Positions 1 to 12,532 of a stretch of DNA of 64,000 bases are shown here, piece by piece (position 1 is the first letter of the stretch; each line of letters starts with the position of its first letter). The position numbers were made by a program, and so were the translations under genes. Origin of the DNA: Malus domestica. Lineage: Eukaryota; Streptophyta; Magnoliopsida; Rosales; Rosaceae. A model generated the notes under the pieces. It was given only the letters and a program-made list of their open reading frames with translations. It ran no database searches and was not told the origin of the DNA. The stretch lies in the NCBI RefSeq assembly GCF_042453785.1, contig NC_091673.1, positions 5,420,501-5,484,500 of the forward strand, written 5' to 3'.

Positions 1-13
1 AGTATAAAAGATA

Positions 14-211
14 AGGAGGCAGATTCTCTGCCCTTCCATTTCTCGTGCCCTCTGCTTATGTGGTCACGGTTAAGCTACGTTAATATTTTATATTACTATT
101 CATTTTTGTCTTATTATATCTATAAAAAATAATATAAAATGTTGACGTGACTTAACCGTGACTGCACAAAACAAGAGGGCACGAGAAGTGGGAGGACATA
201 TGATCTGCCTC
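14..211. mobile_element. MULE-like MITE, family A copy 1
   Basis: A foldback element of about 198 bp whose two halves are imperfect inverted repeats. It is flanked by a perfect 9-bp duplication TAAAAGATA (5-13 and 212-220), the target-site length used by Mutator-like transposons. Its core motif TGGTCACGGTTAAG and the complementary CTTAACCGTGAC recur in the elements at 10542-10757 and 47922-48138. It is too short to encode anything, so it is non-autonomous. Confidence 0.85.
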
Positions 212-220
212 TAAAAGATA

Positions 221-1108
221 AACCCTATTTCTGTACTTTTTAATAAACTCTAGAATTATTTTTGCCAAAGGCAACTTACTAGAAGGGGAGTGAAATGTTA
301 AAATGTCAAAATAACTTTGAATGCAAATCATGTGCAAATTTATTTTGGATGGAAAACTTAACAAAGCTAGAATCAGATGACAAAATAATAATTTTGAAAA
401 GTGGGTATTACAAATTGTTGAAAATTAGATCATACGACAAATTAAAAAGAGTGCATAAAGAATTATTCATTTTTATAAACAAATTATGCGATGATGCGTG
501 TTGAAATTTATTTTCTCTCTTATTTTAATTAGTTTTATTTACATATATTTTAGGTTGTGCAATAGATAAGAAATCTTGCATATATTAAGCAAAATTGTGT
601 CATAATTGAATTAATCAAGCAATAATAAAAAGGAAAATTAATGAAAATTAATGAAAATGATTTGAAAATTTTGAGTTTTAACAATAAGGATAAAATAAAT
701 GGTAAAATAAATAATACCAAGATTGACCTTTTAATGTAAAAATGTGATTTTTCGTTAAAATAAATAGTATCAGAAATTTTTTGGTTAAAGTTTCCATAAT
801 AAAATGACAATCATTTTGAAGGGAGAGACCTCGTCACGTTAATGCAAGAATTCAAAAAACCGGAAGAATTAATTAATTATGAACTGGCTATTATTTATAA
901 AAAGAAAGTTAATCATCATAAAAATAGAAAAAATATCACCCAACAGGGCCTCTGGGCCACCAACCGCTTTCGAGATTTTTTGTCTTCTCTCTTGGTCTCC
1001 ACCTCACTTCACGTGACCCTCAGATTCAAGGTCTCCTTTTTATCATTCGTGACTCCTGAAACTTCACTCTTTACACTCGCCTCCTCACACCCGTTCCCAT
1101 CCACATCC
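221..1108. other. AT-rich upstream region of the LRK10L-type gene
   Basis: No convincing gene is seen. About 630-800 is a decayed reverse-orientation relative of the TTAACG MITE found whole at 40073-40214: it shares the motifs gagttttaacaataaggata and tttttcgttaaaat. The last 250 bases are rich in C and T and are the likely promoter and 5' leader of the downstream kinase gene. An upstream ATG at 842 is in frame with that gene, but the residues it adds look like leader sequence. Confidence 0.6.
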
Positions 1109-3019
1109 ATGCCTCCACCACACTCCGTCGCACTCTCAGCCATGATCCTCCTAACACTCTACTCAGCTGCCACCGCCGCCCGCTCATGTTTCCCAAAACC
1201 ATCGTCCTCCTCCACATTTTCATGTCCACCATTCACTTCGCCGCCGCCGTTCCCCTTTTCTTCTTCACCAGGCTGCGGCCACCCTTCTTTCCAAATCCAA
1301 TGCTCTGCCCCCCACTCCACCATCTCCATCAATAACCTCTCTTTCTCTCTCATCAGCTACGATGCCAACGCCTCCTCACTCCTTCTCTCTCCCCACAGCA
1401 CCAACTTAACTGCCACAAACTGCTCATCCTCTCACTATTCTTCCATCCCCAGCCGATCCATCAACATCTCCGCCTCCCCATTTCGAATATCCGACGCCTC
1501 CTGCTCCCGCCTCTCAGTTCTCAAGCCTTGCTCCCCGCCGAATCTTCCCAACTGCAGCCATTGCCCTTGGGAATGCAAGCTCATCAAAGACCCACTCAAG
1601 CTTCTCCACGACTGCGGATCTCCGCACCCCCCTGTCACCCACCAGGGCTGCCACGCAGACGTTTTGAGCTTTCTCGACTATTTCCTCAAAATTGGGATCG
1701 AGCTGGAGTGGGACGAAGCTCAAGACTCTTACTTTTCCAGCTGCAGAGCTTGCAAGTCCAACAATGGCTTCTGCGGCTTTAACTCATCCGACCCAAAAAA
1801 GCAATTCCTCTGTTTTCACGCCGAACCTCACCTTACGCCGCCGTGGATCAGCAAAGACAACCCGAACCGAATCGCCATCTTGTCCTCTGTGTTCACATTA
1901 ACTTGCTTCCTACTCGTCGTCTCTGTTATCATAGCCGTCTTCAGGTCCAAAAGATTAAGCTCCGCCGCAACAGAGGAAGACCCAACAACTCTGTTCCTCC
2001 ACCGCCACCGCTCCGCCAACCTCCTTCCGCCAGTTTTCACATACGAAGAGCTCGAATCCTCAACAAACCACTTCGACCCGAAACGCAAAATCGGGGACGG
2101 TGGGTTCGGGTCTGTCTATCTGGGTCAGCTCTACGATGGCAGAGTCGTCGCCGTAAAATACCTCCACAAACCCCTCCGCGGCGCCGCCGCATCCGGGAAA
2201 GCCTTCTCCAACAAATGCTTCTGCAACGAAATCCTAATCCTCTCCTCCATTGACCACCCAAATTTAGTCAAACTCCACGGCTACTGCAGCGACCCGAGAG
2301 GCCTCCTTCTCGTCTACGACTACGTTCCCAACGGCACCCTCGCCGACCACCTCCACGGCCCCAAAAGCCTCCATCGGAAAGGGTCGATGACGTGGCAGGT
2401 GAGGGTCGACATTGCTCTGCAAACGGCCATGGTTATGGAGTACCTGCACTTCTCGGTGGTGCCGCCGGTGGTCCATAGGGACATAACGTCGTCGAATATC
2501 TTCATCGAGAAAGATATGCGGGTTAAAGTCGGGGACTTTGGGCTTTCCAGGCTCTTGGTATTCCCCGAAACGACGTCGTCCAGCTCCGGGTACGTTTGGA
2601 CCGGTCCGCAGGGGACGCCCGGTTACTTGGACCCGGATTACCACCGGTCGTTCAGGTTGACCGACAAGAGTGACGTGTACAGTTTCGGTGTCGTTTTACT
2701 GGAGCTGATTTCGGGGATGAAAGCGGTGGACCAGCGGAGGGACAAGAGGGAGCTGGCGCTGGCGGATTTGGTGGTGTCGAAAATCCAGATGGGCCTGCTC
2801 CACCAGGTGGTGGACCCGGTTCTGGTCGTCGACGGTGACGTATCCGACGGCGTAGATGCGGCGGCTGAGCTGGCGTTCAGGTGCGTGGCGGCGGATAAGG
2901 ACGACAGGCCGGACGCCAAGGAAGTGGTGGAGGAGCTGAAGCGGATCAGAAGCCACACTCGTGGGGTGTCCCGGGTGTCGAGTTCGAATGTGATTGGCGA
3001 TGACGTGACAAAGGGATGA
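1109..3019 (+). CDS. LRK10L-type receptor-like protein kinase
   Basis: A plasma-membrane receptor kinase that probably senses wall or apoplastic ligands and signals by Ser/Thr phosphorylation. The 636-residue product has a signal peptide, a cysteine-rich GUB_WAK-type ectodomain (about residues 25-240), one membrane span (about 255-277) and a full kinase domain. The kinase shows the glycine loop GDGGFG (329-334), K350, the HRD motif with catalytic D458, and DFG with D476. The sequence HRDITSSNIF and the GTPGYLDPDYH activation segment are like Arabidopsis At1g25390 (LRK10L-1.5), recalled from memory. The start was placed at 1109 because a signal peptide follows; an in-frame ATG at 842 would add 89 basic, atypical residues. 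The gene has no intron. GC content is much higher than in the flanks. Confidence 0.9.
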   Translation: MPPPHSVALSAMILLTLYSAATAARSCFPKPSSSSTFSCPPFTSPPPFPFSSSPGCGHPSFQIQCSAPHSTISINNLSFSLISYDANASSLLLSPHSTNLTATNCSSSHYSSIPSRSINISASPFRISDASCSRLSVLKPCSPPNLPNCSHCPWECKLIKDPLKLLHDCGSPHPPVTHQGCHADVLSFLDYFLKIGIELEWDEAQDSYFSSCRACKSNNGFCGFNSSDPKKQFLCFHAEPHLTPPWISKDNPNRIAILSSVFTLTCFLLVVSVIIAVFRSKRLSSAATEEDPTTLFLHRHRSANLLPPVFTYEELESSTNHFDPKRKIGDGGFGSVYLGQLYDGRVVAVKYLHKPLRGAAASGKAFSNKCFCNEILILSSIDHPNLVKLHGYCSDPRGLLLVYDYVPNGTLADHLHGPKSLHRKGSMTWQVRVDIALQTAMVMEYLHFSVVPPVVHRDITSSNIFIEKDMRVKVGDFGLSRLLVFPETTSSSSGYVWTGPQGTPGYLDPDYHRSFRLTDKSDVYSFGVVLLELISGMKAVDQRRDKRELALADLVVSKIQMGLLHQVVDPVLVVDGDVSDGVDAAAELAFRCVAADKDDRPDAKEVVEELKRIRSHTRGVSRVSSSNVIGDDVTKG

Positions 3020-3432
3020 TCTGATTGGACAGAGGGTGGGGCCTGGTGTGCATGTGCGGGGTTTGAGTTGGACTGATAAGTGAAAGAGTGAGGGAGGGGG
3101 GAAGTCAGAGATGGTGGTTGAACGAACGTGAATAGATTTGTGTTTGGATAACTTTGGATCTCCCCTGCGCTTTTCCCCTGCTTCTGGTTTTTACTCTCTC
3201 TCTCTCTCTCATCTCCCTCCAAATCAAATTTTGGCGGTTTGTTCTATCTGCTAATTTATCAGTTCCAATTCGATCGTTGATCATGTCCTTCATTGCTTCG
3301 GTGTGCGTCATATATCGAAGCATCGTAAATAAATGTTGTTTCTAAATTTTCAATTTTGGTGGAAATAGTTGCTCGGTTAATTTGTGTGGAGAATATTAGC
3401 TATCTCGGTTGTAGTTGTAGATACCCCTAAAG

Positions 3433-3702
3433 TTAAGGGTACAAGAGAGGCGGTCCTGTTAAGGTTAGGTAATGCCATGCCACCTTTAAAACGTGTGGGC
3501 TTGTGAGCGTTGAAGTCGTACTCAAATACATCGGAGCCTGTCCCTGTGAGAGTGTGTAACCATCAAGCTGCTTAGGCTGTTCTACACATGTTTCTCCGTT
3601 TTCCCAGTTGTAAACACAGAATTGCAAAGAGAAAGAAACGTCAACTAGCTGTTTCCAAGGTAGGAAATTAGGTTGTTCATTTATTTGAAACCAAATGTAC
3701 AT
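3433..3702 (-). other. Isolated 89-codon open frame, origin unknown
   Basis: An open frame of 89 codons with varied, non-repetitive composition, including the stretch QLDGYTLSQGQAPMYLS. It has no obvious partner exons. It could be an exon relic or chance; I do not recognise the family. Confidence 0.2.
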
Positions 3703-3790
3703 ATTTGTTCATGTTATACACGAGTATCCCGTGTAGATGGAACATTCCAAGTATAATGTAATGTGTAACGATAATACATATAGTACAGAG

Positions 3791-3992
3791 GAACCAGGAT
3801 CCTCTCCTGAGCAGTTCCTACGGATCCCGCAATCTTGTCCGTTCATTTTACATCGTGCGATTAGTTTTCATTAGGTACTATTTATATTTGAATTTTAAAA
3901 TTTAAATTTCAAATAATTTCTGATCGCACGATATACGATAAAGACATGATTGCGGGATCTCTAAGTAACTGCTCAGGAAAGGATCCTGGTTC
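3791..3992. mobile_element. MULE-like MITE, family B copy 1
   Basis: 202 bp. The terminal inverted repeats begin GAACCAGGATCC and end with the complement. A perfect 9-bp target duplication AGTACAGAG lies at 3782-3790 and 3993-4001. The inner sequence (cgtgcgattagttttcatta and its partner gatcgcacgatatacgataaa) is related to the elements at 4271 and near 29870. Confidence 0.9.
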
Positions 3993-4270
3993 AGTACAGA
4001 GGACACATACAACACCTGGTTTCCTCACTACAAGGTCATGAAGATGCAAGCGTTTGGCTTGGCTTGGCTTTTAGCACAGAGGACACATACAACACCTGGT
4101 TTCCACATATTATTTGTATTAATAATTCTTGTCCAAAAAAATTTGTATTGATAATTCACATATTATTTAGTAAATAACCAAGTTTTTCTTGCTCAAAAGA
4201 CCACTGACAGTGAATTATCAATTATGTGCATTATTAATACAAATAATATTGACTCTAAGGTCGATATGTT

Positions 4271-4474
4271 GAATGAGGATTCTCTTCGTGAGAATTTCGG
4301 AGATCCTTCAATCATATTTGTTTATTATATATCATGCAGTCAGAAATTATTGTAAATTTTTTATTTAAAATTAAATATAAATAGTACTTGACGAAAACTA
4401 ACCGAACGATGTACAATAAACAAATGTAATTGAAGAATCTTCGAGATCCTCACAAAAATGATCCGGCCTCATTC
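4271..4474. mobile_element. MULE-like MITE, family B copy 2
   Basis: 204-bp foldback element starting GAATGAGGATTCTC and ending CCTCATTC. The 9-bp flanks CGATATGTT and CGATATGTA differ at one base. It shares the internal blocks aaaactaaccg and atgtacaataaa with other family members in this window. Confidence 0.85.
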
Positions 4475-5304
4475 CGATATGTAATACATAAGCAACCAGG
4501 TGTCGACGAGTTTATTATTTTCATCAAGAAAAATGAAAGTAAAATATCCTATCCATGAGCACCAGGTGTCATTTCAGTTTATAGTTTTCTTTGTAGGTTA
4601 AATATCACAGCCGCTACACTATGTTAAGTTTAAGTAACAACGAGCGTCATGTAAAATCATTTTGTGAATAACAATTAATTATGCCGAGAATAATTGAGGG
4701 CATAGTTAACTTGGCAATCAAGTTAATGAAATCTTTAAGACTCTCTCGGTGCCTTAAAGAAAATAAACATATTGGAGTCCTAATTACATGCAATCAATTA
4801 TGGACCTTTATTAAGTAAATTCAAAGAATAAAAGTCATGATGGGACTCTAATTGATTAGATATGATTTGGGTTGATATCATTTCTGATAATAGGGAGGAA
4901 TTGGTTGCCCTAGCTATATAACCAAGGAGCGGTCCTTGCTTCTATACCAACTGAAACTCACAAAAACTACTAGCCTATTTTGATAGTAGAGTTCATTGAG
5001 AGGTACTGGAAGTAGAAGACTACTTCTACTTTGTTGCAAGGATCAATGGCTTCATCTTCATAACCATGTCTTTCGTATTCTACATATAAGTTTAATATAA
5101 TTAGTCGATCTCTATTTTATATTGATTTGATTTATTCGTGATCCTAAAGCCTTGTTGTGATTTCAGAATATATCTTACACATCATACTTTAAAACATGTT
5201 AGTTTATAAGTATCACTAGTTTATAAGTATCACAATCATAAATTCAATATATTAAACTCGTGAGTATTGGCTCATTGTAGGTGTGTGGTTCGTATATAAA
5301 TTTA

Positions 5305-5452
5305 GGGGTGTGATATCCATACACCCCATTTTACTTCTCACACATCTTTTTAATTTTCGACCGTCGGATCGGATAAATTAAAGAAGATTAACGGATAGAA
5401 ATAATCAAGGGGTGTGTGAGAAGTAAAATAAGATATGTGAATAGCACACCCC
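5305..5452. mobile_element. 148-bp MITE, family C copy 1
   Basis: Terminal inverted repeats GGGGTGTGATATCC and its counterpart ending CACACCCC. The flanks ATAAATTTA and ATAAACTTA are a 9-bp duplication with one mismatch. It has exactly the same length as, and close sequence to, the element at 63297-63444. Confidence 0.88.
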
Positions 5453-5779
5453 ATAAACTTAATATATTAGTATCACATTCACTTTTATCAACTTAATGTG
5501 AAAGGCCGTAGTAGTCTCGAACTGAAGAAAATGCTATCTCGTTATTGACAACTTGGAAGAAGATGATTATAAGCTAGAGTCTTAGCATTGGAGAAAGAAA
5601 ATTAGACTACAAGAATACACCATTTTTTGGGGAGAAATTCTATGGTTCGGAGTCTAGACCACCAAATCCCTACGACCTAGACTTAGAAAACCTCCATTGT
5701 GAGTACTCACAGACATAAAAATAGGCCAGGCTATAAGTTTTGTCAAACTATCGTGAACATGTCTCGCTATGACCTCTTA

Positions 5780-5931
5780 GTACTGATTTGGTACTGAGGT
5801 GCTTTTATAAAAAGTGGACGTAAAAAAATGCTGAGCTCAAAAAGATGTTTGGTAAACACTTAAAAACAGATTATTCTCACAGCATAACAGAAATAGTTTT
5901 TTTTCAAATCACAACAATACCAAACCAGCCC
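5780..5931. mobile_element. Tourist-like MITE, internally deleted copy
   Basis: 152 bp. The ends GTACTGATTTGGTACT and ACCAAACCAGCCC match the longer copies at 23038-23246 and 42090-42303, with about 60 bp missing inside. The flanking trinucleotides are TTA and TAA, a PIF/Harbinger-type target. It ends only 13 bp from the stop codon of the neighbouring GST gene, so it probably lies within that gene's 3' UTR. Confidence 0.8.
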
Positions 5932-5944
5932 TAAAGTTTCTCGC

Positions 5945-6845
5945 CTAATTAGACGGAGGAGGAGCGGCTGCAGCCCTTGCTTTGGCAGCAAGAATCTTAG
6001 CAATCTCAACAAGCTTGTCAGTTTCAGGCATAACATCCTTCACAGCAGCATGAGCACAAAACTTGTCAGCCCATTTTACCAGCCCCGGCGTTTTCGTCTG
6101 GTCAAGCAGTTTGATTCCATGCAGCTTCTCGTTTACTCTGAGCCACCCCAAGAAGCACCCGAACGCAATGTCCAAGTATCCGATCTCATCTCCACCGAAA
6201 AATACGTTGCCTTTGCTGGATTTCTCAAAAGCTTCCTCCAGCAGCGCCAGCCCTTCTGTCACTTGCTCGATTGCTGCCTTCTTTGCCTCCTCTCCTTGTG
6301 CAAGACCAATGCCTTTCATGGATGGGTACCACTACAACCATTTCAATTGAATGAGACATAAGTTAGTAACATGGATTAATTGTACCAAAAGCTTAAGCTA
6401 GCAACAAAGAAAGACGTTTTGCTTGGGCTTTGAATAAATACTTGTTATGCTTCTAATAAAAGCGTTTCTATTAGTAAGTTGGACGTTTATGAGAAGTGTT
6501 TTACGCATGACCATAATAAATCATTACCTTCTCGCTGATATAGGCAGCCCAAAATCGTGCAGTAGCGCGATCGTAGGGGTCAGAAGGGAGGATAGACGGA
6601 CCAGATGCCCAAACTTCGTCAATGTACTCAACAATGATGAGAGATTCACAAACTGGTTTGTCACCATGAATGAGAACTGGGACTTTCTTGTGGACTGGAT
6701 TGGACTGAAGAAGAAGCTCGCTTTTAGATCCGAATGTCTCCTGAAGAAACTCGTAGTCGACGGATTTGAGGTTAAGGGCAATGCGAGCCCTCATCACGAA
6801 CGGACTCGGCGCCATTCCCAGAACTTTGACGTCGCTCTCGCCCAT
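5945..6845 (-). CDS. Tau-class glutathione S-transferase 1
   Basis: Cytosolic enzyme that conjugates glutathione to electrophiles in detoxification and stress responses. Exon 1 is 6528-6845, the intron 6332-6527 (GT-AG), and exon 2 5945-6331, giving about 234 residues. The N-terminal thioredoxin-like domain carries the Ser-containing active-site motif PSPFVMR, the cis-Pro segment KKVPVL and the glutathione-binding ES pair in KPVCESLI. The C-terminal helical domain begins WYPSMKG and holds the [16 protein letters not shown] core. The single-intron position is typical of tau GSTs. Resemblance is to Arabidopsis GSTU17/18, from memory. It is the outlying member of a three-gene cluster; its sequence is clearly more diverged than the other two are from each other, so it arose by an older duplication. 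Confidence 0.92.
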
Positions 6846-7908
6846 AATTAATCCTCGACTAATTAGCTTAACACTCAACAAGTGATCTAATTCAAACACT
6901 GATGAGTTCTACAGGGTTTAGTGTATGTGCGTGTTGGGTGCATCCAAACCAGGAAACACAAGGATTAAGTAGGAAGAAGAAAATGTTTGGTATCAATGAG
7001 CCTACTGGCATTAGTTTGGTGCATTTGGTGGGTGGACGCATGTTTCAACTTTGAAGGGTAGGCAACATTCTAAGTTTTTTTTAATTAAAAAAAAAAGTCA
7101 TTGAGTCAAAATCAAAAGAATGACTTACTTGTACCTAGTATACTATTGTGGCATTCTCGGCTTAATATTACGACGGATCTCTTTCATCAAGGGTATCAGA
7201 TTAAGTGATCTGTGTCTTTTAAATTTCATCAAATGGTTCATTTGTTTTGATCTCTTAAAAGCTGTAATAATTTTTGGTAGCCTGTTTTGATTCCTTAAAA
7301 GCTGTAATAATTTTTTGCCGTTGGATGAAATTTGAAAGGTTCAGATCACTTGATCTGATGGCTTTCTTCTCTAATAATACGATTCCAAAATCATTAAATT
7401 AGGGTTTTGAGATTTTCCAGACCTGTGCCAAAATAAAAATTGCAAACCTTGACTTTTTTTAGTGAAGTTTTTCGATTCATTCCAAGAAATGAACCGTAGG
7501 ATTGAAATGTTTTGAGCCCCTGTGCACAAGATGGAAGTAGCACAAGTGAATCACACAACGATAAATAGTTGACAACTAGCTATACAATTGTTTCTTTCAA
7601 CTATATGACAACTATCTATACAATTGTTCTTTTCAACTATACCGTTGCCCATATTATAATCAGGATGAATATATATAAAAGACATCTATTGAACTAATAG
7701 ATGCACGTAAATGATTTATTTCACCATCAAATAAACATAAAAACCAGACACAAAATAAAACAAAGTCCATGAGTTTACCAAACTACAGCATCGTCTAATA
7801 CATCCGACTTAATAATTTACCAAACTACAGGATTGTCTAATACATCCGACTTAATTTCTTAATCACTAGTTTGAACAACAAGATCCATTGATTTGTTTCA
7901 CTAATTAA
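6846..7908. other. Spacer between GST genes 1 and 2
   Basis: Promoter of GST 1 at its left end and 3' flank of GST 2 at its right end. It contains the MITE at 7174-7372 and a local 46-bp tandem duplication (ttaccaaactacag...) at about 7776-7850. No other gene is seen. Confidence 0.55.
7174..7372. mobile_element. MULE-like MITE with internal duplication
   Basis: About 199 bp with inverted repeats around cagattaagtgatct and agatcacttgatctg. The flanks AATATTACGA and AATAATACGA look like a 9-10 bp target duplication. Inside, a segment of about 40 bp (cttaaaagctgtaataattt) is duplicated in tandem. Confidence 0.7.
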
Positions 7909-10070
<2,162 letters not shown>

Positions 10071-10541
10071 CTAAAGCTCTCGAAATGCAAATGCAAAATC
10101 TGTGTTTTGGGGTTCCTGTTATTTATGAATGTGCATGAAAGGTGAAAGCAGAAGGAGGATTTATGAAGAGGTTTGGAAAGTGAATGTATTTGGTGTGAAC
10201 GTAATGACAATAGGTGTGGCAGTGGGGAAAGGTTTGAAACGTAGGAAAAAAATTTAATGTCCTGTGTGCAAAATTTATTGTCCTGTGTTCCAAGTCCATA
10301 ATTCGTAATGACAATAGGTGTTGGTGTGAACGTAATGACAATAGGTGTGGCACTGTGTGGATGGAAAGAGACTTGCATAGTTGCATGTACTTTTCAAGAT
10401 GACGGTGAGGTGTTCTGAGTCAATAATACGATGCAAATGTGAGAATATTAGAACACATAACACTATATTATTTATTAGTGTTGTTACTGAGTATGGATAG
10501 TTGAGAGAAACTTACATAAGTTGACAATGAATTGAGCCTAT

Positions 10542-10757
10542 GGACCTGACTTTTCAGCCCTCTCAGTTTCTATACACTTTTATCCCCTTCTATTTTGTAC
10601 GATGATGGTTAAGTCACGTTAACATTTTATATTAATTTTTTTATAAGAATAATGAGGTACAAAATAATAGTGATATAAAATGTTGACGTGATTTAACTGC
10701 GACTACACAAATAGGAAGGGATGAGAGTGTATGTGAGAGGGCAGAGAAGCCAGGTCC
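10542..10757. mobile_element. MULE-like MITE, family A copy 2
   Basis: 216 bp with ends GGACCTGACTT and AAGCCAGGTCC. It is flanked by a perfect TTGAGCCTAT duplication (10532-10541 and 10758-10767). The duplicated copy B has the uninterrupted site TTGAACCTAT at 17037-17046, so this element inserted after the tandem duplication (or copy B lost it precisely). Confidence 0.92.
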
Positions 10758-11160
10758 TTGAGCCTATTACTTGCTGTCACGTACTTTAACTTACCCGCTT
10801 GACATGTCATGATCTGTTTGCGATACCGTCTTTGAATGGGTGTTTAGGTTCAGCGTTTTCAACTTGAACCTACTTTTGGTTCGTCTTGTGTGTTCGGACT
10901 TCAGATAGGGAATACGATGTTGTTGGTGTGTCGTGTGGCGGAGATTGGAGCACGTAAGAGGAAATTTGAAGTGTGTAGGCTTTGGAACTGCGTGGCTTAC
11001 TCGGCATTCAGTCATTTCTGCTGCGAGTGGACTTTCTTGTTCGTACATGTGAACAAATTTGAAGTCTGTAGGCTTTGGAGACAGGAGGACCGAGCTGAGA
11101 GCTGTGAAGGTGAGTGACAGTTGTATACGAAGATGCTACTTCTGGAAAAGTAAAGCAGAA

Positions 11161-11208
11161 GCACCAGTGGTCAAGTGGTAGAATAGTACCCGCCACGGTG
11201 ACCCGGGC
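11161..11208 (+). pseudogene. tRNA-Gly(GCC)-like fragment
   Basis: GCACCAGTGGTCAAGTGGTA is the 5' half of a plant tRNA-Gly, followed by the anticodon stem with CGCCACGG and then GACCCGGGC. It resembles the usual tRNA-Gly(GCC), but the T arm and 3' acceptor strand are missing and the variable region is shortened. It is therefore a truncated tRNA pseudogene or the head of a SINE-like insertion. It lies in the part of copy A that copy B lacks. Confidence 0.7.
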
Positions 11209-11235
11209 TAGTTATTGAATAAACTGAGTTGTATA

Positions 11236-11395
11236 GAACTTTAACGAAAAATGAAAGTCTCTCGTACTGTTCATTTTAACGAAAAATCATATTTTTACAT
11301 TAAAAATTCAATTATAGTACTATTTACTTTACCTTTTATTTTATCCTTATCGTTAAAACTCAAAGTTTTTAAGCTATTTTTCTTAGTTTTCCTTA
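11236..11395 (+). mobile_element. TTAACG MITE, degenerate copy
   Basis: Contains ttaacgaaaaatgaaag, tgttcattttaacg and cttatcgttaaaactcaaag, matching the intact element at 40073-40214 block by block. Termini are blurred and no clear target duplication is seen. Confidence 0.7.
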
Positions 11396-11753
11396 GTTAT
11401 TACTCCTTGCGTAATATTTCAGAATTCAGACGCATATAGAAAATGGAATTCGAAATTCCAGCATCTCTTCAAAGTTTCTTCTTTTGGACTGACAATGGAA
11501 GCATACAAGTAACAGAAATCTTTGCAAAAACAGTCACGTTACAAGTCTATCGGGGTTCAAAGCAATGGCATGGCTCGTTGATACCAGAAACTCCTTCGGG
11601 GGCAGCCCGACATTTGCAAATTCTTCCGACTTCCGAGTCTTTCATTCTCACTCGGTCTCTTGGGTCTTAAGTTGGCCCTTGAAGCGGTTGTATTTACGAT
11701 TTGCCCATGGTAACGCCGTATCAGCCTTACCTTTTGCTTTGCTCATTTTCCGG

Positions 11754-11950
11754 AATGCGAGCACTTTTGCATCGTCTCTGCTTTTACACCCTCCGACTCT
11801 ACCAAGACTGCTGAAATGCAAGCACTTTTGCATCTTCTCTGCTTTTACACCCTCCGCTTTTACACCCTCCGACTCTACCAAGACTGCTGAAATGCAAGCA
11901 CTTTTGCATCTTCTCTGCTTTTACACCCTCCGACTCTACCAAGACTGCTG
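11754..11950 (+). repeat. 61-bp minisatellite, three units (copy A)
   Basis: Tandem units of about 61 bp beginning aaatgcaagcacttttgcat and ending ccaagactgctg. The middle unit carries an extra 16-bp internal duplication. The homologous array in copy B is at 17305-17487. Confidence 0.85.
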
Positions 11951-12532
11951 CACCCAGTCAAAGTAGTTAACATCAGAAGAATGCTGACATAACACTTCTA
12001 AGCTGCATCTAACGGTTTCATGCCAAATCATGAAAGAAGAAAAATTCACACATACCAGGAGGGGTGTGTTTAGACAACATTTGGGCCGTGATGAAATCCA
12101 ACAGATGAACTTTTGAGTGAAATAGCCATCTTGAGATTGCTTGGATTTGTTTACGGGACATCTTATTCCTTAGGGCCCGGCTTCGTCTATCTTGGATTTC
12201 ATATCAAATGTTCGATAGCCAGGTACATACGTAGGTCCCTGGGTAACAAAGAGTTGTAGCTCACAACGTGCACAGATAGATTCATCTTGTAAAAGGTAAA
12301 TGTCTAGAAATGATGCCATTAAGAACTTACTAACATTTCAACATTATCATTTCAAAAAGGCTGTGCAATATCCTTGGATCATACTAATGAGAAAATTCTT
12401 TTGTACGAAGTAAGGGATCTGGAGATGATCCATTTCCAATTTACCAAACTACAACATTGTCTAATACATCCGACTTAATTTCTTAATCACTAGTTTAAAC
12501 AACAAGATCCATTGATATGTTTCACTAATTAA

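Larger units (their letters stand above)
3020..5944. other. Intergenic region between LRK10L-type gene and first GST
   Basis: Holds the 3' end of the kinase transcript (about 3020-3400, with a CT run near 3194-3212) and four MITEs annotated separately (3791, 4271, 5305 and 5780). A direct repeat of CAGAGGACACATACAACACC lies at about 3997 and 4077. About 4640-5180 contains a TATA-like tatataacc and a short transcript-like tract but no sizeable open frame. It may be a solo LTR or a non-coding unit; I cannot decide. Confidence 0.5.

Noticed and set aside
842-1108. Upstream in-frame ATG extending the receptor kinase by 89 residues
   Set aside because: The added part is Lys-rich, lacks domain character and would bury the signal peptide. 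The ATG at 1109 gives a normal secretory start.
2638-3222. 194-codon minus-strand frame under the kinase domain
   Set aside because: Shadow of the kinase coding sequence; low-complexity Ser/Thr-rich product.
11161-11208. Functional tRNA-Gly gene
   Set aside because: T arm and 3' acceptor strand are missing, so it cannot fold as a tRNA. Kept as a relic only.
11754-11950. CRISPR-like or direct-repeat array
   Set aside because: Units are contiguous without unique spacers and the genome is eukaryotic; it is a minisatellite.
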